Of a stretch of 64,000 nucleotides of DNA, positions 1 to 11,605 are shown one piece after another. The stretch's first letter is position 1; every line of letters starts with the position of its first letter. A program made the position numbers and the translations under genes. Under the pieces are notes generated by a model. That model was not told the DNA's origin. It saw only the letters and a list, made by a program, of their open reading frames with translations, and made no database searches. The stretch is from Cladopsammia gracilis (Eukaryota; Cnidaria; Anthozoa; Scleractinia; Dendrophylliidae): assembly GCA_022457155.1 (NCBI GenBank), contig JAJGOT010000049.1:1797501-1861500 (forward strand), in the 5' to 3' direction.

Positions 1-1740
1 TATCTCGTTCTTTAATCCATCAGCCGAAACAATCGCGCTACACATGAATATATCTTGTTTTTTAATCCATCAGCCGAAACAAGCGCGCTACACATGAATA
101 TATCTCGTTCTTTAATCCATGAGCGGAAACAAGCGCGCTACACATGAATATATCTATGACTTGTTCTTTCATCCATGAGCCGAAACAAGCGTGCCACACA
201 TGAATATACCTCGTTCTTTAATCCATGCCTCTAATCCATGAGCCGAAACAAGCGCGCTACACATTAATATATCTCGTTCTTTAATCCATGAGCGGAAACA
301 AGCGCGCTACACATGAATATATCTCGTTCTTTAATCCATGAGTGGAAACAAGTGCGCTACACATGAATATATCTCGTTCTTTAATCCTTCAGCCGCCGAA
401 ACAAGCGCGCTACACATGAATATATCTCGTGCTTTAATCCATCAGCCGAAACAATCGCGCTACACATGAATATATCTTGTTCTTTAATCCATGAGCCGAA
501 ACAAGCGCGCTAAACATGAATATATCTCGTTCTTTCATCCATGAGCCGAAACAAGCGCGCTACACATGAATATCTCTCGTTCTTTAATCCATCAGCCCAA
601 ACAATCGCGCTACACATGAATATATCTCGTTCTTTAATCCATGAGCGGAAACAAGCGCGCTACACATGAATATATCTCGTTCTTTCATCCATGAGCCGAA
701 ACAAGCGTGCCACACATGAATACAGCTGTTTCGAGAAAGGTTGTCGGAAAAAAGCGTAAAAGTGCACGCGACAATCCAGAAAGGTGTTGTGGGTAGTCAT
801 CCACGCCATATCCTAAAAACTCATTTATCCCAATGGCTCGCCATCTAAGATGGTCCCTGTACGGACGAGGCATCGCGGGTTTCATGTCAATTTATTTGAC
901 TTATTAAAATTCATTGATCATATCCCATATTATTTCTCGGGATTGTCGCGTGCACTTTTGCGCTTTTTCCGACAACCTTTCTCGAAACAGCTGTATACCT
1001 CGTTCTTTAATCCATCAGCCGAAACAATCGCGCTACACATGAATATATCTTGTTCTTTAATCCATCAGCCGAAACAAGCGCGCTACACATGAATATATCT
1101 CGTTCTTTAATCCATGAGCGGAAACAAGCGCGCTACACATGAATATATCTATGACTTGTTCTTTCATCCATGAGCCGAAACAAGCGTGCCACACATGAAT
1201 ATACCTCGTTCTTTAATCCATGCCTCTAATCCATGAGCCGAAACAAGCGCGCTACACATTAATATATCTCGTTCTTTAATCCATGAGCGGAAACAAGCGC
1301 GCTACACATGAATATATCTCGTTCTTTAATCCATGAGTGGAAACAAGTGCGCTACACATGAATATATCTCGTTCTTTAATCCATCAGCCGCCGAAACAAG
1401 CGCGCTACACATGAATATATCTCGTGCTTTAATCCATCAGCCGAAACAATCGCGCTACACATGAATATATCTTGTTCTTTAATCCATGAGCCGAAACAAG
1501 CGCGCTAAACATGACTATATCTCGTTCTTTAATCCATGAGCGTAAACAAGCGCGCTACACATGAATATATCTCGTTCTTTAATCCATGAGTGGAAACAAG
1601 CGCGCTACACATGAATATATCTCGTTCTTTAATCCATGAGCGGAAACAAGCACACTACACATGAATATATCTCGTTCTTTAATCCATGAGCGGAAACAAG
1701 CACGCTACACATGAATATATCTCGTTCTTTAATCCATCAG
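1..1740. repeat. 50-bp satellite array
   Basis: Tandem array of a ~50-bp unit (core TTTAATCCATGAGCCGAAAC followed by AAGCGCGCTACAC), about 30 copies with scattered substitutions (CATCAG/CATGAG, CCG/CGG) and a few units with small insertions. The order of variant units from base 1 recurs from about base 995, including a unit with an extra ATGACT and one with a duplicated CCATGCCTCTAAT, so the array contains a higher-order duplication. It is interrupted by a MITE at 723-993. Open frames across it are repeat artefacts. Confidence 0.95.
723..993. mobile_element. mariner-like MITE with TA target duplication
   Basis: A 271-bp element with terminal inverted repeats of about 55 bp beginning CAGCTGTTTCGAGAAAGG, with the mirror copy at 939-993. 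It is flanked by TA on both sides (721-722 and 994-995). Removing the element and one TA restores a normal satellite unit, so the insertion point is exact. A TA duplication is typical of the Tc1/mariner superfamily. There is no coding capacity, so it is non-autonomous. Confidence 0.88.
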
Positions 1741-1794
1741 CCGAAACAAGCGCGCTACACCACAGGTAGCCCAAGCTATATTTGTCACAGTAAC

Positions 1795-2211
1795 CATAAG
1801 TCTCCCTAATGAGATGCGACTCACCAATGGTGTACCAATGGATAAAACGCTCCGTCCATTGGTACCAATAGTACCATTCGTACCAATAGCACCATTGGTA
1901 CCAATGGACAAACAGAATCTTCTCTGTACGATGGGAAATACCCTAAGTCTCCCTAATGAGATGCGACTCCCCAATGGTGTACCAATGGATAAAACGCTCC
2001 GTCCATTGGTACCAATAGCACCATTGGTACCAATGGACAAATAGAATCTCCTCTGTACCATGGAAAATACTCTAAGTCTCCCTAATGAGATGCGACTCAC
2101 CAATGGTGTACCAATGGAGAAAACGCTCCGTCCATTGGTACCAATAGTACCATTCGTACCAATGAATGCGACAAGACGAGTTTCACCAATTGGTACTAAT
2201 GGATGGACCAT
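1795..2211. repeat. ~147-bp minisatellite with GGTACCAAT sub-repeats
   Basis: Nearly three units, each starting AAGTCTCCCTAATGAGATGC (1798, 1945, 2074). The second unit is about 18 bp shorter. Each unit holds short sub-repeats of the type GTACCAATAG/GTACCATTGG, which are partly self-complementary. Both strands are open over most of the block because of the repeat composition. I do not consider these frames genes. Confidence 0.85.
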
Positions 2212-2436
2212 TCAGTCCGTTGGAGTCTGTTTGTGTGTATTGGACAACCCTCAGATAACGCCTATCTGATGAGTGTAATGGACACAATCTTTTGGCCTTA
2301 AAATTAGGGATGAGAGTTAAATATTCTGTGTGCATGAAGCTTGCATTGCTAGTAAAACGGCACAGGAATATTTTTATCTTTCTCTCAGTTTCTACTCCTG
2401 ATAGAATGGGGGCTATACCAACAAGATACCATCTTT

Positions 2437-3065
2437 TTAGGTGGGGGAGAGGGGGTACATAAAGAGACCACCAGTCTTTTTGTTAAATGGTGGTTCCTGT
2501 CCGAGTACAATAAATTTGACCATTTCCCTAAGGTGATCTTTCTTCATTGATGACCTCAAGTAGGTCTTAAGTCTTATCAGTGCACTAAAAGACCTCTCTA
2601 CAGTGGCCGTGGTGATTGGCAGGGTGAGGAGCGTCATGAAGGCCCTTGAAATATTTGGCAACTCTTGTCGGCGGCAGTGACAGAGTATTTCAGCAATGGT
2701 GGTTGGACGATGATCTTGCACTTTCTCTTGACAAGATTATTTATTTTCCTCATGCATTCGCTTTCTTGTAATTGACGGATATCATCTGGTATGTCTGGAA
2801 CATGCACTCAAAATTTCTTTGACGCTTACCTCGGCTGGAAACCAATTACCAACATTTTTCGGCAAAATATTTGTTATCTTCGAAAGTGAAATTGGTTTGA
2901 TAATGCGAGAATCCAGTTCTGATATCAAATGGTCTAAGAATGGATAGTACATTGCTCGTTTGTAGTACTCACACTGACTGAATCAGACGGAACATTTTCT
3001 CGATGCGATTTCCGGCTTGGATATTGCAACACCATATGTTTCTCTTAAATAGGTAAAACTTGTTC
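2437..3065 (-). pseudogene. hAT-family transposase remnant (C-terminal dimerisation region)
   Basis: The minus-strand frame at 2437-2721 contains TLPITTATVERSFSALIRLK, the typical C-terminal hAT dimerisation signature seen in ZMYM1-like and PRKRIP-like transposase proteins. Upstream on the same strand, roughly 2830-3000, another frame reads MYYPFLDHLISELDSR, which matches the region before the dimerisation domain in these proteins. The two parts are separated by frame breaks and the N-terminal zinc finger and catalytic region are missing. This is therefore a decayed fragment. Family assignment comes from motif recognition and exact ends are not visible. Confidence 0.75.
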
Positions 3066-3689
3066 TAATGCACCTGCTTGCGTTTATTACGAAGTAACTG
3101 GATTAAAACATTGGCCTGTACATGTGCTTGAAGCAAATCCAAATCAACACTCTATAGATGTGTCGTCAAAGGCACGATAAATTGGAGCAGCCATTCACAA
3201 GCAGTTGGTGACGTGACTCAAACTAAAGCATGGTGTTCCTAAAGTCTCTTGCTCTACAGTCGTGCAAAGTGTCGAGAACTTCAAAAGCATTTTAAATTAC
3301 ATCAAAAAATTTCAGGAAATTTTTTTTTCCATAGATTTTAAAAATATGACAGGTGGGCTGAAGAAATTGTAGGCCTGGGCCTAGGATCTGGGGTCTATAG
3401 GCTCGCTACGCCCCTGATTGTGGTATTTTCTCCATTTAACTCCAGCCTGGCATATATTTAAAACTTGGCCTTAAAGACCCTTATTTGAACCCAATGTTTG
3501 ACCATCAAAGACATCGAAGATTGCAACTTTAATTTCGAGCAAGTTAAACTTCTTAAATCTGAAACTTCGAGCGTGATCTCTAGCTATCAATTCTCCTTGA
3601 AAAATAATTATTTGACATTACATTCATTATTCTTTATTCACATTCAAACCCCAAATATTCCTTATTCATTTTCTTTTCTAAGCCGTTGT

Positions 3690-4967
3690 TCATTAGAGTA
3701 CACGCGATTTGGATGGACATTAATGTCACCTGAAGCCGAAACCGACCTTTCACCAGTGTACCTGGTTATGAATTCAACCGCCGATTATGAGCGTTTATGC
3801 TCGCTAGACGTCCTGGGTCTAGCAGACACTCCCACAGGAAACCAGGGCGATGTATACGACGAGTTCAAGGAACAATTAACGCGTTCGCCTGAAGGATGGT
3901 ACGAGACAGCGTTTCCATGGAAGGGAAACCATCCCCCCTTCCAAACAATCACGAGGGGAGTATGCACCGATTGGATTCGCTGTTGCGCAAATTGCAGCGG
4001 ACCAATGTTAGCTCAATACGACGCAGTCATCCGTGAGCAATTGGAAGAAGGCGTGGTGGAGAGAGTTCCGAGTGAAGCCACTGGGAAAGAGTTCTACCTG
4101 CCACACCGTGCAGTTGTGCGTGAGAATGCAGAAACAACCAAACTACGAGTGGTGTATGACGCTTCGGCCCGAGCACATGGTGGTGCGCCGTCCCTCAACG
4201 AGTGTTTACATGCAGGGCCTCCGTTGCAGAACAAGCTGTGGAGCGTTCTCACCCGCAGTCGGTTCCACCCAGTAGCAGTTGCCGGTGACATACGTAAAGC
4301 ATTCCTTCAGGTCCGAATCCGAGAAGCCGAACGAGACGCTCTTAGATTTCACTGGATAGTTGATGTTCAATCGCGAGAGGTGGAGACACTTCGTTCTACC
4401 AGAGTGCTGTTTGGGTTATCCCCCTCCCCATTCCTGTTGGGTGGAGTAATCCAGCAACACCTTGAGAGATGGCAGACTCGCCTTCCAGAGTGTGTGAGAG
4501 AGGCGCTACGAAGTATGTATGTCGACGACTTCATTTTCGGCGCGCCCACAGTCCCAAAAGCCAAACAGTTGAAACGTGAAACTACCGGGATTTTTGCAGA
4601 TGCTAAGTTCGAGTTGCACAAGTGGCACTCGAATGAACCAGAACTTGAGACTGAATGTGAGAACTATGAGCCTTCCTTCGCCAAGCAGCAACTTGAATGC
4701 GCATCGAATCAAGGCAAGAGCAAACTTCTTGGCCTGAGCGTGACGTTCCCAGCATCTCCAGCCGAGTTAACAAAACGTGAGATTCTTGCCAACCTAGCCA
4801 AAGTGTATGATCCGCTGAGAGTAGTGTCGCCCGTGATGCTAGACGGGAAACGTATCTATCGAGAGGCCTGTAACCAAAAGACCGCGTGGGACACACTTCT
4901 CCCAGAAGCTATCGCATTGCAGTGGACAACGTGGGGGAACCAATTGCCTGCCTCCGTTTCTACATAG
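3690..4967 (+). pseudogene. BEL/Pao reverse transcriptase domain
   Basis: The frame runs from 3498, but recognisable Pao sequence starts near GWTLMSPEAETD (about 3710). The peptidase-RT linker GWYETAFPWKGNHPP is followed by RT motifs: LRVVYDASAR, DIRKAFLQVRI, LFGLSPSPFLLGGVI and the catalytic YVDD at about 4519. Between about 3959 and 4011 the conserved linker reads through in another frame (RLDSLLRKLQRTN), so two compensating shifts have occurred there. The end runs into a stop where the RNase H part should follow. In an intact element this enzyme would copy the RNA genome in virus-like particles. Confidence 0.85.
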
Positions 4968-5724
4968 CGCAGTATACCAGCCTTTCGAGAGCCGATTGAA
5001 GAAGTTCAGTCGCATGCCTTTGGTGACGCCAGTGGGTATGGGGTGAGCGCCGCAGTTTACGTAACACAAAAATCCGGAGTAACCCAAGGTTTAGTGACAG
5101 CTAAGTCTCGCCTCGCCAAACAGGGACTCACAATCCCTCGTCTAGAGCTGGTGTCTGGTCACATGGCTGCTAACTTAGCTGTGAACGTCCGCAACGCGTT
5201 AGAAGGTTTCCCTCTAGCGACCAATATCCAGTGTTGGCTGGATAGTACGGTGGCCCTTCATTGGCTCAGCGACACAGTTCGTGGCAAACCGTGTCCGAAA
5301 AATACAGAGCCATCCGAACCTCCTGTGGCGCCATGTACCTACAACTGAAAACCCTGCTGACCTTGGGAGCCAAGGAGGAAGTGTGACCGAAGCAGAGCTA
5401 TGGTGGAGGGGACCTGTTTGGTTAGCTGACCTGACGAAATGGCCACCAGACATCGTGACACAGACCACCCAAGAAAGTCAAGCAGAGAGGAAGGTTCAAC
5501 GAGAGCTTTTTGTAGGCGCTGTCGAAGTCAGTGACGACTTTGATCGCCTCCTCGAAAAGTTCGGCTTGCATACACTGAGCCTTGAGGGTTTGTGCATGGA
5601 TCTCGCGATTCAAGCACAATTCTCGTCACCCTTCCGAGAAAACCACGGGCCTTTTATGTACGCAAGAGATCTCCGCCCAAGAGCTATTTTGGATCAAGAT
5701 ATCACAACGCCAAGGGACAATTAA
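4968..5724 (+). pseudogene. BEL/Pao RNase H and pol linker fragments
   Basis: After the stop at 4967 the frame at about 4980-5290 encodes FGDASGYGVSAAVYV and IPRLELVSGHMAA, then CWLDSTVALHWL, the RNase H-like part of Pao elements. The reading then shifts to the frame 5281-5724 with WRHVPTTENPADLGSQG and ELWWRGPVWLADLTKWP, which are conserved Pao linker motifs. The frame changes make a functional protein impossible. The family match is from recognised motifs. Confidence 0.8.
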
Positions 5725-6345
5725 TTCCAAGTTCCCGGATGACAAGGAGCAACTCAACCTAAATCCTTATGTTAAAGGAGTGCTGGAGTGCCGAGGTCGC
5801 ATTCAAGGCGACTAACCTGTGTACCTTCCGGACTCTGCACTCTACACAGCCAAAGTAGTCCAACGCGCTCATGTTGCAACCTTACACGGGGGAGTCGGAC
5901 TCACCATGGCTAAGGTGCGCGAACGGTTCTGGGTGCCTCGCCTTCGAAAGTTAGTGAAACGCATTCTTAAGAACTGTTGGGGATGCAAACGATTCAGAGC
6001 CATTCCAGCCCAAAGTCCGCCCCCCAGGACCTTTACCGAGAGAGAGGACAGAGGGCGACACGCCATTTAATGTCATCGCAGTGGACTTCGCCGGACTAGT
6101 GAGGTACTTGCAGAAACCAAAAGGAGAGCAAAAGGCCTATGTAGTACTCTACAGTTGCAGCCTGACTCGTGGAGTATTTCTAGAGCTACTATCAAGCTTG
6201 GAGACAAAGGAGTTTACCCAGAGCCTTTAGCGATTCATTGCAAGACGCGGACGACCATCGAAGGTGTACTCCGACAATGGAAAGCAGTAGCAGTTGCAGC
6301 AGCCAAGTGGTTGGACAAGGTGTGCAAGGACGAGAAATTCAAGAT
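5725..6345 (+). pseudogene. BEL/Pao integrase, broken
   Basis: At 5819-6020 there is a His2-Cys2 zinc-binding domain (HVATLHGG ... CWGCKRF) with the usual Pao sequence FWVPRLRKLVKRI between. At about 6064 the frame changes and the integrase core follows: VIAVDFAGL, LTRGVFLELL, then an in-frame stop, then ARRGRPSKVYSDNGK, which carries the DN of the catalytic DDE. Similarity fades after about 6345 and the third acidic residue is not seen. The gene is inactive. Confidence 0.8.
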
Positions 6346-6468
6346 TTTCTCAGCAAACAGTTTAGTTTCGTTATTTTGTTTACCCTTTCATTTGATTGTG
6401 TGACATTTTCGTAGGACTCAGTTTCCATAATAATACATATGTCTCGTTAACGAGTCATATGGGGGGAG

Positions 6469-7580
6469 TGTTGTGTCGGAAACGGTGGTCAGTATCATTT
6501 GATTATTATCGTAATTACGTTATTTTGCGAGTGCTGTTAATTGAATCTGTCAAAGTCTAAATTAGTGATACACGCAAGTTGTAGTAGTGAAAGCTGAGAA
6601 GACAATCTCGTAACACACATGGCCTCCTGCGTAACATTAATGGAACATTCCGACAAAGGGCGTATTGACATATTGTTTATAGATAAGCGAACAATGTAAG
6701 TGCTGTTACATATATCAAGAGAGACATTCTGCACGATAGGTTTTTAAGAGCATGTAACCAGTGAGTCGAGATTGAATAAATTAGTCAAAATTCAACATCG
6801 TGTTGTTCCGTTTTCAGACAACTTTTAGTTCCACATTCACAGCGACACACGCGACAACAACTCCGCGGGGGAGTGGTAACAAGAGTTACAATGGTACTCG
6901 TACGTGGGGGTACAGTCAGGTTTTGGCTGCCGCTACAGCACTGTAACTCCATCTTTACATATAATACTAGTGTATCCAAAAGATAGTAATTGCTGCGGTA
7001 AATTTGTTGTAACAATGCTGTTTTATCGTCTCGCTGGTATTACAGAATTTTCTCTTTCGTTTTTTGAGGGGAAGCAAAGCAAATGTAACCGGGATGAATC
7101 GACGAAAATTCCAGCTAATAAGACTAATTTTGGTTTGTAATTCACGCATCAAGTTCCTGCAATGTCTGTAGAATATTGTTGAGTAAAGGATGCATTCACC
7201 ACGAGGAAAGTGTGAAAATTTAGATTAATTACTGTGTGTTCGCGTCTCCCAAGCTGAACTCAGGTTTCGCGTCCCCAAGCGCTCATCTCAGCTCAGTCTC
7301 ATCGACCGCTGTCGGAGTGATTTCAAAATAAATTTGTCTTTTATTCCGTACAATCTTCGAAAATCTTTGCCATTCAACGGTCCTATCACCATGCCTCGCA
7401 GTCCCCGCTTAACTCGTAGTAGTCTTCGACACTTCAGTTCCGATTTCGACTGGGACATGTTGGACCAAAATACTGTATTACAAATCTCGCAGCGAACACT
7501 GAGCTTAAAGCAGCAAGCGAGGCTATTGTTCGTGGCGCAGTGCATTCTGGCCCAAAATGTGTTCGTGGCGCAGTGAATTC
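6469..7580 (+). repeat. Possible 3' LTR and downstream leader of the BEL/Pao element
   Basis: The sequence begins TGTGTCGG straight after a polypurine tract, which fits an LTR start. Near 7325-7335 there is an AAATAAA polyadenylation-type signal. At 7530-7575 a 36-bp segment containing TTCGTGGCGCAGTG is duplicated, and TGGCGCAGTG resembles a tRNA primer-binding site. No second LTR copy exists in the window, so the right boundary cannot be fixed. A short open frame at 7391-7576 is unrecognised. This reading is weak. Confidence 0.35.
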
Positions 7581-7619
7581 TGGTAAAAAGCGATCAAATC
7601 GAGATTTTTCCTAGCTTAT

Positions 7620-8160
7620 ATTTTTTTCTCGTATATTTCTCTTAAATCCTGATTATGTTGCTGCTCACTCGCTACGCTCGTTCCGCAGCAACAATATGTG
7701 ATGAGGAAAGCGAAGTAGTAGATAAAATGGCATATGCAAAGCTAGTTGTGGTAGAGATGAAATTATAAGCAAAGTAGTTAAATATGTGTCGCCATACAAT
7801 CTATCCCATTGTCTCATATTTTTAATCTAACATTTGCTACTGGCAAAAAACCAAATGATTAAAAGTAGCACTTTAACTATAGTAGTGCTACACAACTATG
7901 TATCACATGCTCTGTTGCACTAACATGTTATTACCATATTATTGCACGGACCTTTGTATGCTTTACACCTTTGCACACCTTGTACATATTTAGTGTTGCA
8001 AGGTATTAAATATTCAGTTCAAGACATGTAACAGAGACGTTAACAGAGACGTTAACAGTAGCACCAGTACATAAAATATCTGCAAAAAGTTTTTTCAATT
8101 GCAGACCTATTTCTGTCCTTCCGTGTTTTTTTTCTAAAATACTTGAAAGGCTTATGTATA
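7620..8160. other. Non-coding AT-rich stretch
   Basis: No gene, RNA or clear transposon end was recognised. The short palindrome-like CTGCTCACTCGCTACGCTCG and CGAAGTAGTAG segments near 7660-7720 are typical of decayed repeats. Confidence 0.5.
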
Positions 8161-8169
8161 AAAGACTAC

Positions 8170-8375
8170 TACAGTAGACTCCCGCTATCTCGAGCACCGG
8201 ATACCTCGAATCTCCCACTATCTCGAACTAAAAACCAGTTCCCCTTGGTTGTGCTTACTGTTTTTCAGTAATTTACTACTGACTATCTCGAACTCGGTTA
8301 TCTCGAATCCCCGGCTATCTCGAACAAAGTGCGACTTCCCATTGTCTAAATAAACACCCCTTATCTCGAACTGTA
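8170..8375. mobile_element. Terminal fragment of a pogo/Tigger-type DNA transposon
   Basis: Contains repeated short motifs TATCTCGAA (at least six copies) after CAGTAGACTCCCGCTATCTC. This arrangement is typical of the ends of Tigger/pogo-like elements common in marine invertebrates. No transposase reading frame is present and the second end is not seen. Assignment is from pattern recognition only. Confidence 0.5.
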
Positions 8376-8436
8376 GTAACTATGACGTTACGTAAATGAC
8401 AACAGGACACAATTGTAATGAATTTTGTCTTGTCAG

Positions 8437-8657
8437 TGGATATGTTCACCGAAAGGAATATCCCATGATGGCCAAAACTGACATACAGTATACAGTTCTT
8501 CTTAACAGTACAGTCATTATTCAGCTGTTACAATCTACGAACATGCCACGAAGTCTAATATGTGGTGTTTTTATTCAGGTACAAGCTTACAATTTGGTAG
8601 ATGATCCTGGAGTGTTCTCTGAGCTTCGGCTTGGGAAGGTTTTAAATTCTCCACCAG
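8437..8657 (+). CDS. FN3-repeat protein, exon (second half of FN3 domain A)
   Basis: The frame encodes GGYVHRKEY ... GVFIQVQAYNLVDD and ends NSPP, matching strands C to G of a fibronectin type III domain. The donor CCACCAG|GTATGA ends the exon in phase 1, which fits the phase-1 start of the next exon at 11,968. The acceptor is either TTGTCTTGTCAG (exon from 8437) or TTTTTATTCAG (exon from 8579). I prefer 8437 because the extra residues complete the domain half. The first half of this domain was not found upstream. The parent gene is an extracellular or cell-surface type protein whose identity is not known. Confidence 0.6.
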
Positions 8658-8899
8658 GTATGATTACTACACTAGTTGATATTCTTTTTCCTTGAATCAA
8701 TTTGTATACATCCCTAACGTTACACAGAACTTGGGCAAAAAATCGAAACCAAAAGCTATTTATGTTTTGAAAAAAAAAAAAACTGGAGACCTTAAGCAAC
8801 AAGCATGTTAGTTCGCTAGACATAACAACAACTGCAAGACATCATTTGGTTTACATGCATAGAAGATGTCATGTCTTTCTTCACGTCAAGCTACAGAGG

Positions 8900-11160
8900 G
8901 TAAAAATTAATAGGTCCGCGACGCGTACATGTGTCTACCCGTCACTAAATAATTGTTCCTAAATTTCACGAGACGTGTTCGAACTTACTTGATTGAAAAT
9001 TGACATAACGTCACTAATTCGACAATTCACGCTTACCGTCCATGATGTACCCTTGTAGTACAATGCGTTGATAATTGATAATTGTTTTCCTGACCTAGCC
9101 CTTTCAGTTCACGCTAAAGGAGGATATTTCCGTCTTCCCAGCGTGCTTTGGGTAAAATTCGAGTGAATGACTTCCGGTGGTACCGAAGAACACACGTAGT
9201 TTAGTCAAAGTTGTTGTTGGATTTCCTCGTTTTAATGTGAAGGCATGGAAATAAAACAATACGTACGTTATTCCTCTATTAATAAAGTGCCAGGAAATGC
9301 TTTTCTTAAAGTGGAGTGAACCCGTTGAAAGAAATTATCGTGGTATAGTTTGACTGTTGTCGTCCATCTCTGTATGTAGTCATTGGTAATGCATATTTCA
9401 AATTGGTTGGATCGATTTAAAAAAGGCGAGTCAAAAGCTAAATAATACCCAATTCCAGTTATTTAAGGTATAAACTTTCTCGAAAACCTAATTGACTCCA
9501 ATTGACTCCGCGATTTCATCCTAAATTTTGAAGTTGAAAGTAATCTATTTCGGCGGCTGTTTGTTTTTATCGGCGTTGAATATGAAAGTGACTGCATCCG
9601 GCAAGCTTCAAGTGACGCGTCGTTTGTGAGAAGATCTTATTGCATTTGTGGACCAATTCGAGTTTTATTTTGGTCACAGTAAAATATAAAATAAAATGAA
9701 GCTGAATGATTAGTGCTCGTCCCGGGGTGCTCGTACCATAGAAAAGTCAGAAAATAGCGAGAAAAGCGAAGATCGATTTTGAACTAAAAATCACATAACC
9801 GTAAATAAACACAGCAGGACAGTCACGTGCTGAGTGGTTGAGATGAGTAGCTGTTGTTTTATATTTTCAGTTGCTCTGACCAGTGTTAGGTTCAGTAAGT
9901 CAAAGCAAGGAAATTTACGGATATTTCTTCTAATATAAGCCGGCATTGTTTTGAAATGGCGAGACGGTTTATTGATTCCATGTATCTGTGAAGAGATTTC
10001 AAGCGTCTACTTCGCGACGCTTATCGCGGGTTTCGGTCCGTCTGGGAAGTTAAGCGGCCTTAAAACATAATCCGAAATGGAAAATATTCTGTAAAGGTGA
10101 ATAGAATAAATAGGTTAACGTAGATTTCTTTTGAAAGGTTTCCGCTACGACCAACTGACCTCCAATTTCAACGGCGTCTGTGTAAAATGAGCTGCTTGCG
10201 GGTCGCCGCCGTTTGATAATATAGTTTGCTTGCAGTGCATGCCGGGAGGATGGTAATATCCTCCTTTGTTCACACTTATCATCCATGATTCTCCATGAAG
10301 TACGATACGTAATGTAAATCAGTCAGAGAAACCACTTATACGAAGTATATAGTGGAATCAGGTTACAGCATCGTGTCTCCCCGGTTCCCGAGGTAGACAA
10401 AAAATATGAAATTATTATGTCAAAATAAGATTCTTGTAGCATGATAGCATTTATAGGATTTTGACCACAATGTTTCAAAGTCCCATTTCATAATGCATAC
10501 GTCACAATCCATATTCAGGTTATGTACTGTTGTCGTGCCATTCCTACACGATAGTCACCTCAACTGGCCTTTGAGTGAAAGACAGGCCAGAGTTGACTTC
10601 CTTCCTGCTTTTGATATGTACATCATGCTGAACAAAAACCAGTTAGAATAAGAAAAATGAACATGATTATGTTCATGATGTATGAAAAGCAGATAGGTTT
10701 GCATCAAAACAAGGCCAACTATAGCCTCACTTCCACTACATCCTCACTTCCACTACAACCTCACTTCCACTCAAATGCCAGGCGTGCACCTCTCGAAAGT
10801 CCCGAAAACTTTTCGGCCCCGAAAAGCAGTGTTACGTGCAGAATGTTTAACAATAAAGATTCGGTTTTTCTTGAGTTTGAAAGCTAAGCAATGAAAGCTT
10901 ACGTCTACCGCACAACTTAAACTCAAGCAAACGGACTTGGGGGTGTTTCATTTGAATGCTCGGTCCCTGACTAGCACTTGTGCTATAAACACTGCCGAGG
11001 GTAAATAAAGGATATCTATTTTTTTTTTAATTTTTAATACCTGCTATATTCTGAAAGACAAACCTGGGGATAATACCCGAGATGTTAGGCCAATTAAACA
11101 GAAAATGGCCGAGAAAGCAGCAAATAAATCGTAATTTTTAAAACGATCACGGCGTTTCTT
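8900..11160. other. Intron, no gene recognised
   Basis: No coding region, RNA or complete transposon was recognised in this stretch. Three tandem copies of a ~15-bp CCTCACTTCCACTAC motif lie at about 10,722-10,770. Short open frames here show no recognisable protein features. Confidence 0.5.
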
Positions 11161-11162
11161 AA

Positions 11163-11209
11163 TTTGTAATAGATGTTTCAATGTGACTCACATCTTCGTC
11201 AGTTACAAA
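11163..11209 (-). ncRNA. Hammerhead ribozyme-like motif (degenerate stem III)
   Basis: Read on the minus strand: stem I TTTGTAA pairs perfectly with TTACAAA at the other end; between them lie CTGACGA, a stem II ATGTG-AGT-CACAT, and GAAA. The predicted cleavage triplet is CTA, immediately before the 3' stem I strand. Stem III is only partly paired (ACA against TCT). Order and spacing match the minimal type I hammerheads found in Penelope-like retroelements. It is probably a decayed element end. Confidence 0.6.
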
Positions 11210-11514
11210 GAGTGTTTGAAAAACCGTTTGAACTAATAACAACCTAAAGAAGCATGCATAATTAACTATGATTACATAAATTAATAACAAGGAAAGAAGG
11301 CGTAAATAATAACAATGCCTAAAGCATAAGTGTTAAATTGATGTGTTTGACTTGTTGATTTAAATTGGGCTTTTTCCGGTTGATGTGCATAGCCTGTTTG
11401 AGTTTGAGTTGAAATTTCCTGGCTTTTTAAAAAGTTTTATTATAGATTTGTATGATGAAAATCTGATCCGTGAGACTGACTTAAACAAGGACCCGCCCTA
11501 TAAAGGGGATAGCT

Positions 11515-11605
11515 CCGCCCCCCTCTCCCCCTTCCCCCTCTCCCCCCCTTCCCCCCCTCCCCTCTCCCCCTTCCCCCCTCTCCCCCTTCCCCCCACCCCG
11601 TTGTC
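11515..11605 (+). repeat. CCCTCT/CCCCTT polypyrimidine tract
   Basis: Low-complexity pyrimidine stretch made of CCCCCTCTCCCCCTTCCCC variants. No purine interruptions for most of its length. It lies in the intron before the FN3 exon at 11,968. Could adopt triplex structure, but this is only a composition-based remark. Confidence 0.9.

Larger units (their letters stand above)
3670..6400 (+). mobile_element. BEL/Pao LTR retrotransposon, internal region, decayed
   Basis: Consecutive plus-strand segments in pol order: reverse transcriptase (about 3690-4967), RNase H and linker (4968-5724), integrase zinc-binding domain (5819-6020) and integrase core (6060-6345). At least four frame changes or stops separate them. 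No gag, no 5' LTR and no clear aspartic protease were found upstream, where the ~600 bases before 3,498 hold no recognised gene. A polypurine stretch (ATATGGGGGGAGTG) at about 6457-6470 is followed by TGTGTCGG, a plausible start of a 3' LTR. The element is dead and probably 5'-truncated. Confidence 0.85.

Noticed and set aside
723..993. MITE end (TCGAAACAGCTG) as part of a hammerhead
   Set aside because: It resembles the GAAAC-AGCTG part of the ribozyme at 22,233, but no CTGANGA box or stem II lies nearby.
1729..2211. 160-codon minus-strand open frame
   Set aside because: It lies wholly in a minisatellite whose other strand is also open; composition explains the absence of stops.
2262..2295. 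CTGATGAG hammerhead-like start with a GTGT/ACAC stem
   Set aside because: The GAAA box is missing after stem II and no stem I partner was found.
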